A stretch of DNA of 64,000 nucleotides from Succinivibrio dextrinosolvens (lineage in GTDB: Bacteria > Pseudomonadota > Gammaproteobacteria > Enterobacterales > Succinivibrionaceae), in the NCBI RefSeq assembly GCF_011065405.1, contig NZ_CP047056.1, forward strand, positions 766,747 through 830,746, given 5' to 3'. Each line of letters starts with the position of its first letter. Position 1 is the first letter of the stretch. Below are positions 46,194-55,584 of this stretch, one piece after another. A model generated the notes under the pieces. The model made no database searches. It was not told the origin of the DNA and saw only the letters and a program-made list of their open reading frames with translations. The translations under genes and the position numbers were made by a program.

Positions 46194-46967
46194 ATGAAAA
46201 AAATACTGGCTCTATCCTTTATAACGCTTCTTTGCAGCCTAACCTCTGTCCATGCGGATCAGCAGCACAAATCCTTCCGCGAAGCCAAGCTGAATATGGT
46301 AGAAATCTTTAGAAGGCTGGAAGCCCCTAAAACACTCTACTGCGGATGCAGCATAAAGTTCCCAAAACGTGGCGGTTATATGCCTGATCTTGAAAGTTGC
46401 GGATACCATTCCGACAAAAACGCACAAAACGCAAAAAGAATTGAGGCTGAACATATTATGCCTGCATGGGAGTTCGGACATAAAAGAAACTGCTGGTTAC
46501 GTGGTCATAGAAAGAACTGCGAACACACTGATACAGAGTTTCAGCAAATGCACGCTGATTTACACAATCTATATCCAGCTATAGGAGAGGTCAACAGTGA
46601 CCGAAACAACTACAGCTTTACAGATAAACTCTCAGATGACAATTACTACAGAGACTTTACCTCAAACAGAAAGGTAAAGAACTACTCTAGACACAAGATA
46701 AATGGCTACGGTCACTGTGAGATGGTAATTGACCGAACTAGAGAAGAGGCAATGCCTCCTGTAAGAGCCAGAGGCATAATTGCCAGAGCATATCTTTATA
46801 TGAGTTCACGATATAATATATCTCTGAGTAAAGAAAAACAGCAACTTTTCCAAAAATGGAATAAAATGTACGCTCCTGATAAAAATGAGTGCCTAATAAA
46901 CAGCATGATCAGAAAAATTCAGGGACATGACAATCCATTTGTAAGCAGATCATGCAATTACCGATAA
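46194..46967 (+). CDS. endA: Endonuclease I, periplasmic
   Basis: A 257-residue secreted nuclease with signal peptide MKKILALSFITLLCSLTSVHA. The active-site region of the endonuclease I family is present: RIEAEHIMPAWEFG, then MHADLHNLYPAIGEVNSDRNNYSF with the conserved His and Asn residues. Eight cysteines in the mature part, including YCGCSI, CWLRGHRKNCEH, fit a disulfide-rich periplasmic enzyme that cuts double-stranded DNA. Confidence 0.9.
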   Translation: MKKILALSFITLLCSLTSVHADQQHKSFREAKLNMVEIFRRLEAPKTLYCGCSIKFPKRGGYMPDLESCGYHSDKNAQNAKRIEAEHIMPAWEFGHKRNCWLRGHRKNCEHTDTEFQQMHADLHNLYPAIGEVNSDRNNYSFTDKLSDDNYYRDFTSNRKVKNYSRHKINGYGHCEMVIDRTREEAMPPVRARGIIARAYLYMSSRYNISLSKEKQQLFQKWNKMYAPDKNECLINSMIRKIQGHDNPFVSRSCNYR

Positions 46968-47047
46968 GCAGGAAAACTGACTTTACAAAAGAATGTATAA
47001 TAACGAATTTCCTCTCGTCTCTGACTAAATAATAGCCGAGTATATTT

Positions 47048-47776
47048 ATGAGAACCGTAAGAATTTGCCAGTATAACTCTTCCCTATCCCTAAACACTGA
47101 GCTGGAGCTTGATGAAGATGGCTTCGGTCACCTTGTCAGGGTTTTACGCTTCAAAGAGGGTGATCCCTTTGTGGTTTTTGACGGTAAAGGACACGAGTAC
47201 GAGGCAGTAATCTGTTCAGCATCAAAATCAAAGGCTACCTATAAATGTGTAAAGGAGATTCAAAGAAATGTTGAATCCCCTCTTTATATTGAGCTTGGCC
47301 AGGTTATAAGTCGCGGCGATAAAATGGAATTCACTATTCAGAAGGCCTGTGAGCTTGGAATCAGCGAGATAACCCCTCTTTATTCAGCAAGATGCGGTGT
47401 TAAGCTTGATGAAAAACGCCAGTCTAAAAAAGTTGAGCAGTGGCAGAAGATTGCTATCTCAGCATGTGAACAGTCAGGAAGAAATGTTGTTCCCCGAGTC
47501 AATGAAATCACTAACATTGATGACTGGTATGCGAAGAACCCAGAGGCATTGTCATTAACGCTTGATCCAAGAGCAAATAAGAAGCTTACCGAGCTTGAAA
47601 TCAGGCGGCATTTAAGACTTTTAATCGGACCTGAAGGTGGCCTTGATGCAGATGAAATTTCAAAGGCAAAAGATAACAGCTTTATTGGAGTTACATTAGG
47701 TCCTAGAATTTTAAGAACGGAGACTGCAGCCTTAGCAGCACTATGTATTCTCGGAAGCAAATACGGAGATCTGTAA
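47048..47776 (+). CDS. rsmE: 16S rRNA (uracil1498-N3)-methyltransferase
   Basis: A 242-residue SPOUT methyltransferase. The N-terminal PUA-like domain has HLVRVLRFKEGDPFVVFDG; the knotted C-terminal domain has ISRGDKMEFTIQKACELG, LLIGPEGGLDADEI and LGPRILRTETAALAAL, the SAM-binding knot. It methylates U1498 in 16S rRNA. Its stop codon is directly followed by the queF ATG with no gap, so the two are coupled. Confidence 0.95.
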   Translation: MRTVRICQYNSSLSLNTELELDEDGFGHLVRVLRFKEGDPFVVFDGKGHEYEAVICSASKSKATYKCVKEIQRNVESPLYIELGQVISRGDKMEFTIQKACELGISEITPLYSARCGVKLDEKRQSKKVEQWQKIAISACEQSGRNVVPRVNEITNIDDWYAKNPEALSLTLDPRANKKLTELEIRRHLRLLIGPEGGLDADEISKAKDNSFIGVTLGPRILRTETAALAALCILGSKYGDL

Positions 47777-48604
47777 ATGGAGAATTCACCACTGGTTCTT
47801 GGAAAAAATACAACCTACGACAACGAGTACGCTCCTTCGAGACTTCACAGAATTGAAAGAGCATTAGGCCGTTCCGCCATAAAACATCTTAAGACTTTCT
47901 TCGGTATGGATATCTGGCGTCTTTATGAGATGACTTATCTTAATTTAAACGGTCTTCCAAAAGTCTGCATGGGAATTATGAAAGTCCCTGCTTCAAGCAG
48001 ATACATTGTTGAATCAAAGTCGTTAAAACTTTATGAGCTCTCCTTTACCATGACAAAATTTGAATCCTTAAAGGATGTGGAGACTGTTTTTGCAAGAGAC
48101 CTGTCTAGACTGCTTGAGTGCGAAGTTGAAGTAAAACTGTTTGAGGTCAAAAACAAGGAATTTGATTTTGAAAATCCAAAAGGCATCTGCCTTGAGGAAC
48201 AGAATTTTGCCCAAAACATGAGTTTTAAGAGCTACGAGTATTCCCCAAAGGTTCTTAAAGCAGCAGAAGTCAAAAAAGCAGTAAGCAAAACCTATTACAC
48301 AAATCTGTTCAGGTCACTGTGCCCTGTCACCTCTCAGCCGGATCACGCTACTGTAATGATTGAATATAAGGGTTTTGCACCTAACGAAGAGTCTCTTCTG
48401 AATTATCTGGTTTCACTAAGAAATCACCAGGGATTCCATGAGCAGTGTGTTGAGCTTATCTACTCTGATATCATGCATGCATTAGAGCCATCAGAGCTCA
48501 CCGTTTCAGCCTTCTTCACCAGAAGAGGCGGAATTGATATCAATCCAGTCAGAACCAATCAAAAATCTCTTAAATTCCCATCTGTAAGGTTTATTAGACA
48601 ATAA
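47777..48604 (+). CDS. queF: NADPH-dependent 7-cyano-7-deazaguanine reductase
   Basis: A 275-residue bimodular QueF, which reduces preQ0 to preQ1 in queuosine synthesis. The C-terminal T-fold module has the catalytic Cys in RSLCPVTSQPDHATV, the substrate-binding Glu region in YLVSLRNHQGFHEQCVE, and FFTRRGGIDINPVRTN. The N-terminal module (YIVESKSLKLYELSF) has the QueF signature S-K-S-x-K-L-Y. The ~280-residue form is the proteobacterial type. It begins immediately after the rsmE stop. Confidence 0.96.
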   Translation: MENSPLVLGKNTTYDNEYAPSRLHRIERALGRSAIKHLKTFFGMDIWRLYEMTYLNLNGLPKVCMGIMKVPASSRYIVESKSLKLYELSFTMTKFESLKDVETVFARDLSRLLECEVEVKLFEVKNKEFDFENPKGICLEEQNFAQNMSFKSYEYSPKVLKAAEVKKAVSKTYYTNLFRSLCPVTSQPDHATVMIEYKGFAPNEESLLNYLVSLRNHQGFHEQCVELIYSDIMHALEPSELTVSAFFTRRGGIDINPVRTNQKSLKFPSVRFIRQ

Positions 48605-48709
48605 CCACTTATTATTTCGGGATTTTTTTCAAAAGTCCATACTCGTCAAATACAGGCCCGCTTCTGCGGGCTATAATCAAACAGTAATAACTATAAATAA
48701 GGAGCCCAT

Positions 48710-50086
48710 ATGAGTATTGTTGATGTATGGCCATCAGGTTCCATGGCTTTGTTAACCCAAAGCGAAGCCGATGCTTTGTCTCTATCCAGTAAGGGAGAGC
48801 TTTACGAGCTCTACCGCAACTGCTCTCTTGCCGTGCTGAACAGCGGCAACATAACAGACAATTCAAAAGAATTACTGGATAATTTCAGTGATTTTGAAAT
48901 CAGCATTATCAGAAACGAACGAGGTTTGAAGCTTGAGCTTATCAACCCTCCAAAGAGTGCCGTTGTTGAAGGTGTGGTGATAAAAAAACTAAGAAATCAT
49001 CTTTATTCGGTTCTAAGAGATATCGTTCAGTTACAGTCACTCGGAAAGGATGGAGAGAATTTTCTGCGTAAACAGTACGATTCTGAAAGTGCCTATATTA
49101 CCAACCTTATCTTTATAATGCTGAGAAATGCAGGCGTACTCAAGGCAGGTGTAAAACCAAACATCGCTGTCTGCTGGGGAGGACACTCTATTTCTCAGTC
49201 GGAATACGAGTATGCATACAATGTAGGCTTAGAGTTAGGTTTAAGAAAAATCGATATCTGTACAGGATGCGGTCCAGGAGTGATGGAAGCACCAATGAAG
49301 GGTTCATTCCAGGGATTCTCAGAGCAGTGTGAGCAGGATAAATGCCGCATGATTGGACTTACCGAACCATCCATCATTGCAGCTGAACCACCTAATGCAA
49401 TGGTAAGTGAGCTGGTCATTCTTCCTGATATCGAAAAACGTCTTGAGTCCTTCGTAAGACTGGGACATACAATGATCATATTCCCTGGTGGACCTGGTAC
49501 TGCAGAAGAGCTTCTGTATATTCTTGCCATAAAAATGAGCAATGAGAACAAACATAACTTCCTGCCGCTGATCCTAACAGGAAACAAGGAATCAGAGGAA
49601 TACTTCAGCGCCTTAACCGAATTCCTGGTTCTATGCTTTGGACCAGAGGTAACCAGATATTACGATCTGATTATTGATGATCCTGTTGCAGTAGCCACCA
49701 AGGTTAAACAGAATAATGAATCTGTTCTTGATCACAGAACTATTACTCATGATTCTTACTGTTTCAACTGGACCTTAAAGATCCCTTATGAACTGCAGGT
49801 CTCACAGCCTGTTTCTCATGAGTTCATGGCAAGTCTGAACCTCAAACGAGAGCAGGAGCCTTGGAAGCTTGCCTGCAATCTGAGATCAGCCTTCTCAGGT
49901 ATTGTGGCAGGTAACGTCAAGGAATACGGTATCAAGCTTGTTGCCCAGAAGGGACCATTCAAGCTCCACGGCGACAAGGATATCATCAGATCAATGGATA
50001 AGCTTCTACGCAGCTACATCAAACAGGGACGTGTTCTTCTGTCAAAGAAGGAATACAAACCTTGTTACGAACTGTGCAAAGACTAG
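48710..50086 (+). CDS. ppnN: Nucleotide 5'-monophosphate nucleosidase
   Basis: A 458-residue PpnN/YgdH protein, which splits purine and pyrimidine monophosphates into base and ribose 5-phosphate; its activity in E. coli is tuned by (p)ppGpp. The central LOG-like Rossmann domain has CWGGHSISQSEYEYAY, TGCGPGVMEAPMKG and FPGGPGTAEELLYIL with the PGGxGTxxE motif. The N-terminal domain (VWPSGSMALLTQSEA) and a C-terminal domain are also present, as in the full-length family. AGGAG precedes the start. A -10-like TATAAT lies at 48672-48677. Confidence 0.95.
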   Translation: MSIVDVWPSGSMALLTQSEADALSLSSKGELYELYRNCSLAVLNSGNITDNSKELLDNFSDFEISIIRNERGLKLELINPPKSAVVEGVVIKKLRNHLYSVLRDIVQLQSLGKDGENFLRKQYDSESAYITNLIFIMLRNAGVLKAGVKPNIAVCWGGHSISQSEYEYAYNVGLELGLRKIDICTGCGPGVMEAPMKGSFQGFSEQCEQDKCRMIGLTEPSIIAAEPPNAMVSELVILPDIEKRLESFVRLGHTMIIFPGGPGTAEELLYILAIKMSNENKHNFLPLILTGNKESEEYFSALTEFLVLCFGPEVTRYYDLIIDDPVAVATKVKQNNESVLDHRTITHDSYCFNWTLKIPYELQVSQPVSHEFMASLNLKREQEPWKLACNLRSAFSGIVAGNVKEYGIKLVAQKGPFKLHGDKDIIRSMDKLLRSYIKQGRVLLSKKEYKPCYELCKD

Positions 50087-50100
50087 CCTGAAATACAAAA

Positions 50101-50150
50101 AAACAGAGAACTCCGTGCCTGCTTTGCAGCATGGATTCTCTGTTTGTCTT
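50101..50150 (+). terminator. Intrinsic terminator of ppnN
   Basis: AAACAGAGAA (50101-50110) pairs with TTCTCTGTTT (50136-50145), followed by GTCTTTTC. An inner GC pairing extends the stem. Confidence 0.8.
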
Positions 50151-50175
50151 TTCTATGTTCAAGGATCAGATTGTC

Positions 50176-50485
50176 TTACAGCTCGGCAATCAGCTCAACA
50201 AAATCTGAAGCATTCTTCTTACCGAAAACCACCTTTGAATCATTGAGAATAATACAAGGTACACTCATGATATTGTATTTATCCTTTAAATCTGGATAGT
50301 ACTGAATATCGTACATCTGAGCCTTAACTCTGGTATTGAGGGAAGCAATTCTCTGTGATCCCATTACAGCTTCGGGACACATGGTGCAGCTTAAAGAAAC
50401 CACAACTTTGATATCTACATCCTTATCAATTGCCTTTATTGAGGCTAAGAGAGATTCATCAATAGCCTGTCCTGGACCTGCAGTA
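50176..50485 (-). pseudogene. C-terminal fragment of a thioredoxin-fold (AhpF-like) protein, cut by an IS
   Basis: About 100 codons ending at 50176. VKVVVSLSCTMCPEAV-like sequence (KVVVSLSCTMCPEAVMGSQR) followed by IMSVPCIILND and FGKKNASDFVELI is the fold and redox CxxC of the AhpF N-terminal domain and of thioredoxin-reductase-linked glutaredoxin-like domains. Upstream, the reading frame runs into the terminal repeat of the IS at 50486 and its natural start is missing; only 39 bases remain between the other IS end and fliR. A chimeric start inside the IS is possible, so some product may still be made. Confidence 0.75.
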
Positions 50486-52812
50486 TTACCTGTGTTTTGC
50501 AGCAATAGGGGTAAAAAATAAGGCTCAAACCTTGTCTGATAAGGAATGAGCCATTTTGATTTTGCACGTATAAAATTATTCTGCTGAATTCGGTGTAAAC
50601 AGTTCCAGATTCTTAACACCAAATACCTTTCTTAAATCTTCATCGGAATTATAGTGATTCAGTTTACCTCCATCTATTACTTCGGTAAGCAAGTCAGTCA
50701 CATTCATCTTGTATCCATTAACCTTTCCTGTGGTTGATACCTCCATCCTGCGGACAGTCAGTTTCTCATAAACGTTGATATTGTTTCTCACTGTGTAGGA
50801 CAGTCTGGCATCGTTCAGACCAGAGCAGATCGCATTCTCTGACAGATGGATCCCTTTTTCCTCGAGTTTCTTCTGAATCAGTCTCAGCATAATCAGAGAG
50901 ATAATGCAGATTAGGACATGAGCATTGATATGAGCTTCTGTTCTAACAAACATTGGTCTGATTGAGAAGTTAGACTTCATGATTCTGAAACATCTTTCAA
51001 TCTGTACCAGGTGATGATAAACATTGGACATATCAACGTTATCCAGTCCATTTCTTCCGACGATTCCAAGCTCAGGTTTTGTCTCCTCCTTAGGAGACTG
51101 AAGCCAGATCAGCTCTTCCTTAGTTGGTACATCATGGTAAATTACAGCTGCGAAGCCGGCACGTTTTCTGTGTTTTTCAATAAGCTTCATTTTGATCTTT
51201 TTGGCTATCAGCTTTTTGGTATCAATATCAGCACTTAAAAAGGATGAGAAGCCTTTATTTACGGTCTTGATTTTAGCGCCATCTGCAACAGCCTTTCTGG
51301 CTTTACCAAACTTTTCCTCAAGGACTGCGAGATCGTGCTGCTGTCTTTTCTTGCTGAAGGTAAGCAGCATCTTATTTTGAATTACTACGGTCACAGGAGA
51401 GTTTTCTGGATGCTCCTCGTTAATGATTTTGTACTTCTGTGGATAGTCAATGATCCTGTACATATAATTCAGAGGATTACCCTGGGCATCAGTTTTTTCA
51501 GTGTATTTGCTCAGGTCGGTTATATCTGCTTCCATCTTCTTTGGAAGAGATAGAGCTGATTTAGAGAGGGTATAACCGAAGCCGTTCTTTAGCAGCATAT
51601 ACATGTTTGGTACAGAGTTCAAAACAGAATCTGCAACAATGATGGACTCAGTAATGTTGTAGGTGCTCTTGAGGCGGTCTATTGAGTTAACCATGTTTGT
51701 TTTTTCAGACTTATTTCCTGCAAAGACCATAAAGTCCACAGGAAAAGCGTTACTGTCAATGATCAGTGCTACTGAGACCATTGGTAAATCATAACGAAGC
51801 TCTTTGCTAAGACCTCTCATTCTAATGGCCTCACCATATTCCTCTCTACACTTCTCATAGATTTCGATAAGGGAAGGCTCTTTTTCCAGAAGAGCATTCA
51901 CCTCATCAGGAGCAACCTCATAACCTTCATCTCTTAAAAGTTCACAGAAGTCCTGTTTAGCATAACGGGTAAAGGTCTGCTCATCATCCAGAGGAGTCTC
52001 AAAATAGCAGTTGGTGGTATCGTAGAAAAGCAGAGAATTCTGACGGGGATAGAGTCCTTCTACCTTTCTGTTGATGTGAGCCAGAATTGATCCCTTATTG
52101 GCATACAGATAATCAAGACATCTGTACAGAGAGGATAGCTCCAGTTCAGTAATGCCTGTACCAATATATGAGGATAAAGAACTGTAGGCATGAAAGTGAG
52201 ACTGAGGCTCAACCATTTTCTGCACTGCCAGATAACAGGTAAGCTTAGAGGCATCAAACTGAATATCGGTATCATTTCTGGTTTTCAGATATCTGAAAAA
52301 CTCGGTCATACCAAGAGAATCTCTCCAGAGAGGATTAAGGATTAGGCTTGAATAATTCAGCAGCAGGCTTTCCTCACTGTCTCCGACTCCGGCAGAAAGA
52401 GAATTAACCAGACGCTCAAAGTTATCATTGCGAGCCAGGGCTTCCTTAGCTTTAACATTGGAGTACTTCTCCTCAAGCTCTCTTAAAACCTCTGGAGACT
52501 GCTCTTTAAGCTTTTCATAATTACCATAATTCTTAATAACCTTCTTACGATTGGTCTTGGTATTAGGATCACGATAGCATTCCACCAATCTGATATAGGT
52601 ATTCTTACCGCTTTTGAATTTTTCCAAATACATACAAACACCTCATGAGCCTAATTCTTAACAGATATTATAACATATATGCAAGGTGTAATATACGTGC
52701 ATTATTAACACAGATAATCAGGTCACAAAAATAGGCTAGCTCCTTGTCAAATAAGGAAGTTAGCCTTCGCTAATTAGTCAAATTTTGGTGTTTTGCTGCA
52801 AAATACAGGTAA
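50486..52812 (-). mobile_element. IS1634-type insertion sequence
   Basis: The ends are 20-base inverted repeats differing at one base: TTACCTGTGTTTTGCAGCAA at 50486-50505 and its counterpart at 52793-52812. Inside each end is a second hairpin (GGCTCA/TGAGCC on the left, GGCTA/TAGCC on the right). I see no target duplication, so the ends may have been rearranged. It carries one full-length transposase. Confidence 0.85.
50576..52633 (-). CDS. IS1634-family transposase, full length
   Basis: A 685-residue DDE transposase of the IS1634 group. The N-terminus MYLEKFKSGKNTYIRLVECY is typical. Catalytic residues are likely the Asp in LLFYDTTNCYFET (about 208), the Asp in SIIVADSVLNSVPN (about 335) and the Glu in LVQIERCFRIMKSNF, the usual Y-(2)-R-(3)-E-(6)-K region. 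No frameshift or internal stop is present, so the element may be active. It is a different element from the two copies around the CRISPR array. Confidence 0.9.
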   Translation of the reverse strand: MYLEKFKSGKNTYIRLVECYRDPNTKTNRKKVIKNYGNYEKLKEQSPEVLRELEEKYSNVKAKEALARNDNFERLVNSLSAGVGDSEESLLLNYSSLILNPLWRDSLGMTEFFRYLKTRNDTDIQFDASKLTCYLAVQKMVEPQSHFHAYSSLSSYIGTGITELELSSLYRCLDYLYANKGSILAHINRKVEGLYPRQNSLLFYDTTNCYFETPLDDEQTFTRYAKQDFCELLRDEGYEVAPDEVNALLEKEPSLIEIYEKCREEYGEAIRMRGLSKELRYDLPMVSVALIIDSNAFPVDFMVFAGNKSEKTNMVNSIDRLKSTYNITESIIVADSVLNSVPNMYMLLKNGFGYTLSKSALSLPKKMEADITDLSKYTEKTDAQGNPLNYMYRIIDYPQKYKIINEEHPENSPVTVVIQNKMLLTFSKKRQQHDLAVLEEKFGKARKAVADGAKIKTVNKGFSSFLSADIDTKKLIAKKIKMKLIEKHRKRAGFAAVIYHDVPTKEELIWLQSPKEETKPELGIVGRNGLDNVDMSNVYHHLVQIERCFRIMKSNFSIRPMFVRTEAHINAHVLICIISLIMLRLIQKKLEEKGIHLSENAICSGLNDARLSYTVRNNINVYEKLTVRRMEVSTTGKVNGYKMNVTDLLTEVIDGGKLNHYNSDEDLRKVFGVKNLELFTPNSAE

Positions 52813-52851
52813 AGATAAAACAGCGAAGAAAGCAAGTAAAAAGCTTAAGTA

Positions 52852-53646
52852 CTAATGAAGAATATCAGAGCAGTCTCTGCCTACCAAAGAACAGGCTGTA
52901 GAGAACAGATCATTGAAATTATTAGTGAAATTACTCATGAAGGCACCTAGGGAGAAAGTAAGTACCGAAATGCCCACAATCATGGATATAGCAAAACCCA
53001 AAGAGAAGATATTAAGCTGAGGAGCTGCTTTGGTCATAACACCAAGTGTGAAATTAACAACCAGCATGGTACAGATTGCACTCATGGACATTGCAAGACC
53101 AGCTTTAAACATTGAACCTGAGAAAAACATCAGATCATTTAAACTCTGAGTAGGAATAAAAGAGCCCATAGGCAGAGTAGTAAAGCTATCCATGAGTAGA
53201 TTAAAAAACAGCAGATGCCCGTTTATAGAAAAGAAAACCAGAGTACATAGAACAGTAAAGAACTGGCCTACAACAGGAGTATTTGTTCCTGATACAGGAT
53301 CAACCAGAGATGCAAAGCCAAGACCTGTCTGCATAGCAACAGCCTGACCGGCAATAATGAAGGCCTGAGAAACAAACAGCGTTACCATGCCTAAAGCAAG
53401 ACCGATTAAAACTTCCTTAATAGTAATGAGAATTCCGTAAACACTAAAAGGTTCAGTATTTGGAGCCAGATCAGGAATATTAGGAAGCATGCACAGGGTA
53501 ATAGCAAAGGCAGATAGAGTCTTAGTCATCGTAGGAATACTACGTGAGGAGATCGCAAACATGCTACCAAAAAAAGCAGCAATTCTGCACAAGGGCCAGA
53601 CAATCTGAGCTATGGCAGTAAGAGATATTGGCTCTAAAAAATTCAT
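52852..53646 (-). CDS. fliR: Flagellar export gate protein FliR
   Basis: A 264-residue membrane protein of the flagellar type III export gate, with about six hydrophobic segments and the FliR signatures LGMVTLFVSQAFIIAGQAVAMQ and ASLVDPVSGTNTPVVGQF. It shares its start region with the fliQ stop (overlap at 53646). It is the last flagellar gene here; flhB does not follow, because an IS and a truncated thioredoxin-fold gene come next. Confidence 0.95.
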   Translation of the reverse strand: MNFLEPISLTAIAQIVWPLCRIAAFFGSMFAISSRSIPTMTKTLSAFAITLCMLPNIPDLAPNTEPFSVYGILITIKEVLIGLALGMVTLFVSQAFIIAGQAVAMQTGLGFASLVDPVSGTNTPVVGQFFTVLCTLVFFSINGHLLFFNLLMDSFTTLPMGSFIPTQSLNDLMFFSGSMFKAGLAMSMSAICTMLVVNFTLGVMTKAAPQLNIFSLGFAISMIVGISVLTFSLGAFMSNFTNNFNDLFSTACSLVGRDCSDILH

Positions 53647-53915
53647 TACCCGATAGACTGAGGAATCAGATCAATAATAAGTCTGAAAAATGACATAAGC
53701 TTTTCAAGGCCCCAGTGAGCACCGAAAATCAAAGCACCCACTGTTACCACAAGACGAGGCAGGAAAGATAAGGTCTGCTCGTTAATTGATGTTGCAGCCT
53801 GAAAAACAGACACAATCAAACCAACACACAGAGAAGGGATAATACTGGCACTAACCAGAATAGCCACCAACCCTAAAGCTTCTCTGACAATATCAACAAA
53901 AACCTCGGCTTCCAT
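53646..53915 (-). CDS. fliQ: Flagellar export gate protein FliQ
   Basis: An 89-residue protein with two transmembrane helices (about 16-36 and 55-75) and the FliQ core LCVGLIVSVFQAATSINEQT. Part of the FliP5-FliQ4-FliR1 gate. It is one base from fliP and abuts fliR. Confidence 0.95.
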   Translation of the reverse strand: MEAEVFVDIVREALGLVAILVSASIIPSLCVGLIVSVFQAATSINEQTLSFLPRLVVTVGALIFGAHWGLEKLMSFFRLIIDLIPQSIG

Positions 53916-53916
53916 A

Positions 53917-54768
53917 TTATGTACCTCCGACGCCTATACCAAAGCTTGTCATCAGTGTTCCCATGATAAGAGACCAGCCGTCAACAAGCACAAAAAGCAT
54001 CAGTTTAAATGGAAGAGACACAATCATAGGCGAGAGCATCATCATACCCATAGCCATAAGTATGGATGCGACCACCAGATCGATAATCAGAAACGGCAGG
54101 AACAGCATAAATCCAATCTGAAATGCTGTTTTAAGCTCACTGATGATGAAAGCAGGGATAACAACTCTCATTGGTACATCATCGAGCTTGTCAATTTTTA
54201 CATTTGCATACTCTGAAAATGCATTAAGATCAGACATACGGGTCTGATTCAGCATAAACTTGTGGAGAGGTTTCTGAGCAAGAGAAAAAGCTTCCCTGGC
54301 CTCAATTTTCTCTTCCATATAAGGCTCAATAGCTGTGGTATACATATCATCAAAAACAGGTGTCATTACGAATATTGTCATGAACAGAGCTATACCGATA
54401 ACAACCTGATTGGAAGGAGCCGCCTGAAGACCGATAGCCTGACGCAGAATTCCAATTACAATTACAATTCTGGTAAAGGATGTCATCATAACCAGAATGG
54501 ATGGAATGAATGACAGAAGGCCCATCAGAATTACAACCTGAAGGTTCAGGGCATAATCAGAGGTGCCGTCAGGATTGACTTTTACTGTAAAGGCATTGAT
54601 ATCAAGATTACCTGCAGCTGAGGCTGTAGGGACAAAATAAAGAATTCCTGCACTAACAAGTGCAATACAAAGACTAATGGCAAAAGTTTTCTTAAGGGAT
54701 GCCAGGGTATTAAAAAGTCGCCTGGTATTTTCCATAAGGTCATGATCAGTGGTCTTTTGTAGAATCAT
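53917..54768 (-). CDS. fliP: Flagellar export gate protein FliP
   Basis: A 283-residue FliP, longer than the usual ~245 at the N-terminus. The core is standard: LQVVILMGLLSFIPSILVMM, TSFTRIVIVIGILRQAIGLQ, and LPFKLMLFVLVDGWSLI near the end, with an N-terminal signal sequence (residues ~30-50, ending ASA). The ATG at 54768 overlaps fliO by 23 bases; the in-frame ATG at 54735 would avoid this and shorten the extra N-terminus. FliP forms the ring of the export gate. Confidence 0.95.
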   Translation of the reverse strand: MILQKTTDHDLMENTRRLFNTLASLKKTFAISLCIALVSAGILYFVPTASAAGNLDINAFTVKVNPDGTSDYALNLQVVILMGLLSFIPSILVMMTSFTRIVIVIGILRQAIGLQAAPSNQVVIGIALFMTIFVMTPVFDDMYTTAIEPYMEEKIEAREAFSLAQKPLHKFMLNQTRMSDLNAFSEYANVKIDKLDDVPMRVVIPAFIISELKTAFQIGFMLFLPFLIIDLVVASILMAMGMMMLSPMIVSLPFKLMLFVLVDGWSLIMGTLMTSFGIGVGGT

Positions 54769-55162
54769 TCTCTTTCAAGCTCTTTTGTGTCTGAGCATCT
54801 GCCCCGGACATAATCTTTTCAAATTCCAGTTTTACATCATCAACGTCAGTAAGATAGGTTATCTGATTCTGGGTAACACCAAGCAGAACTTTTTTACTGC
54901 CGGCTTTTACAATAACAACTCTCTGCTTGGGTCCAACATAAAGCTGATTCTCTATTCCCAAAGTCCCCTTGTTGACTTTTACAAAGCGAGTCTTTCTAAG
55001 AAGATAAGCTAATGCAACTATCAAAGACAGGATTGCAAAGGTTGATATTACCCATGAAAAAATAGAGGCTGTGTCCAGTACAGGACCACCAGCCTTATCC
55101 TCTGCAGCTAAAACAGGTGCCACAGCAAAAATACAAAAAGCGCATAAAAAACGTCTAATCAT
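54746..55162 (-). CDS. fliO: Flagellar biosynthesis protein FliO
   Basis: About 138 residues. The frame opens at 55192, but the ATG at 55162 gives a clean N-terminal signal (MIRRFLCAFCIFAVAPVLAA) and a four-base gap to fliN. One transmembrane helix (IFSWVISTFAILSLIVALAY) is followed by the FliO cytoplasmic domain (LYVGPKQRVVIVKAGSKKVL). FliO assists FliP ring assembly. Confidence 0.88.
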   Translation of the reverse strand: MIRRFLCAFCIFAVAPVLAAEDKAGGPVLDTASIFSWVISTFAILSLIVALAYLLRKTRFVKVNKGTLGIENQLYVGPKQRVVIVKAGSKKVLLGVTQNQITYLTDVDDVKLEFEKIMSGADAQTQKSLKENDSTKDH

Positions 55163-55166
55163 ATGA

Positions 55167-55574
55167 CTACTGCAATTTCTTGATACGCTCAACCTGACTA
55201 ATTACATCAGTTAAACGGATACCAAATTTATCGTTAACTACAACAACCTCACCATGAGCAATCAGGGTACCGTTTACCAGCACATCCAATGGTTCACCTG
55301 CCATACGCTCAAGCTCAATAACAGAACCTTGATTCAGCTGTAGCAGATTTCTAATAGATATCTTTGCGTGACCAACTTCCATTGTAATAGTTACCGGAAT
55401 ATCCAGAATGGAATCCAGTTTTTTTCGCTCTTCAGCAGTCAAAGGAGACTTGCTCTGAGCCCCGCCCTCTTCCTCAAATTCTTCAACTGGAGGAGAAACG
55501 GGATCTTCACTGCCACCTTCCTGTGCACCAAGAGCCGCAGCCCACTCGTCGGCTAATTTCTGATCATCTGACAT
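55167..55574 (-). CDS. fliN: Flagellar switch protein FliN
   Basis: A 135-residue FliN. The C-terminal SpoA domain is clear: ILDIPVTITMEVGHAKISI, LNQGSVIELERMAGEPLDV, NGTLIAHGEVVVVNDKFGI. The acidic N-terminal linker is typical. FliN forms the lower C-ring of the motor switch, where CheY-P acts and cargo docks via FliH. Confidence 0.96.
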   Translation of the reverse strand: MSDDQKLADEWAAALGAQEGGSEDPVSPPVEEFEEEGGAQSKSPLTAEERKKLDSILDIPVTITMEVGHAKISIRNLLQLNQGSVIELERMAGEPLDVLVNGTLIAHGEVVVVNDKFGIRLTDVISQVERIKKLQ

Positions 55575-55584
55575 ACATCACCTT

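Noticed and set aside
48652-48672. GCCCGC/GCGGGC hairpin before ppnN as a queF terminator
   Set aside because: No T tract follows and it overlaps the probable ppnN promoter; function left open.
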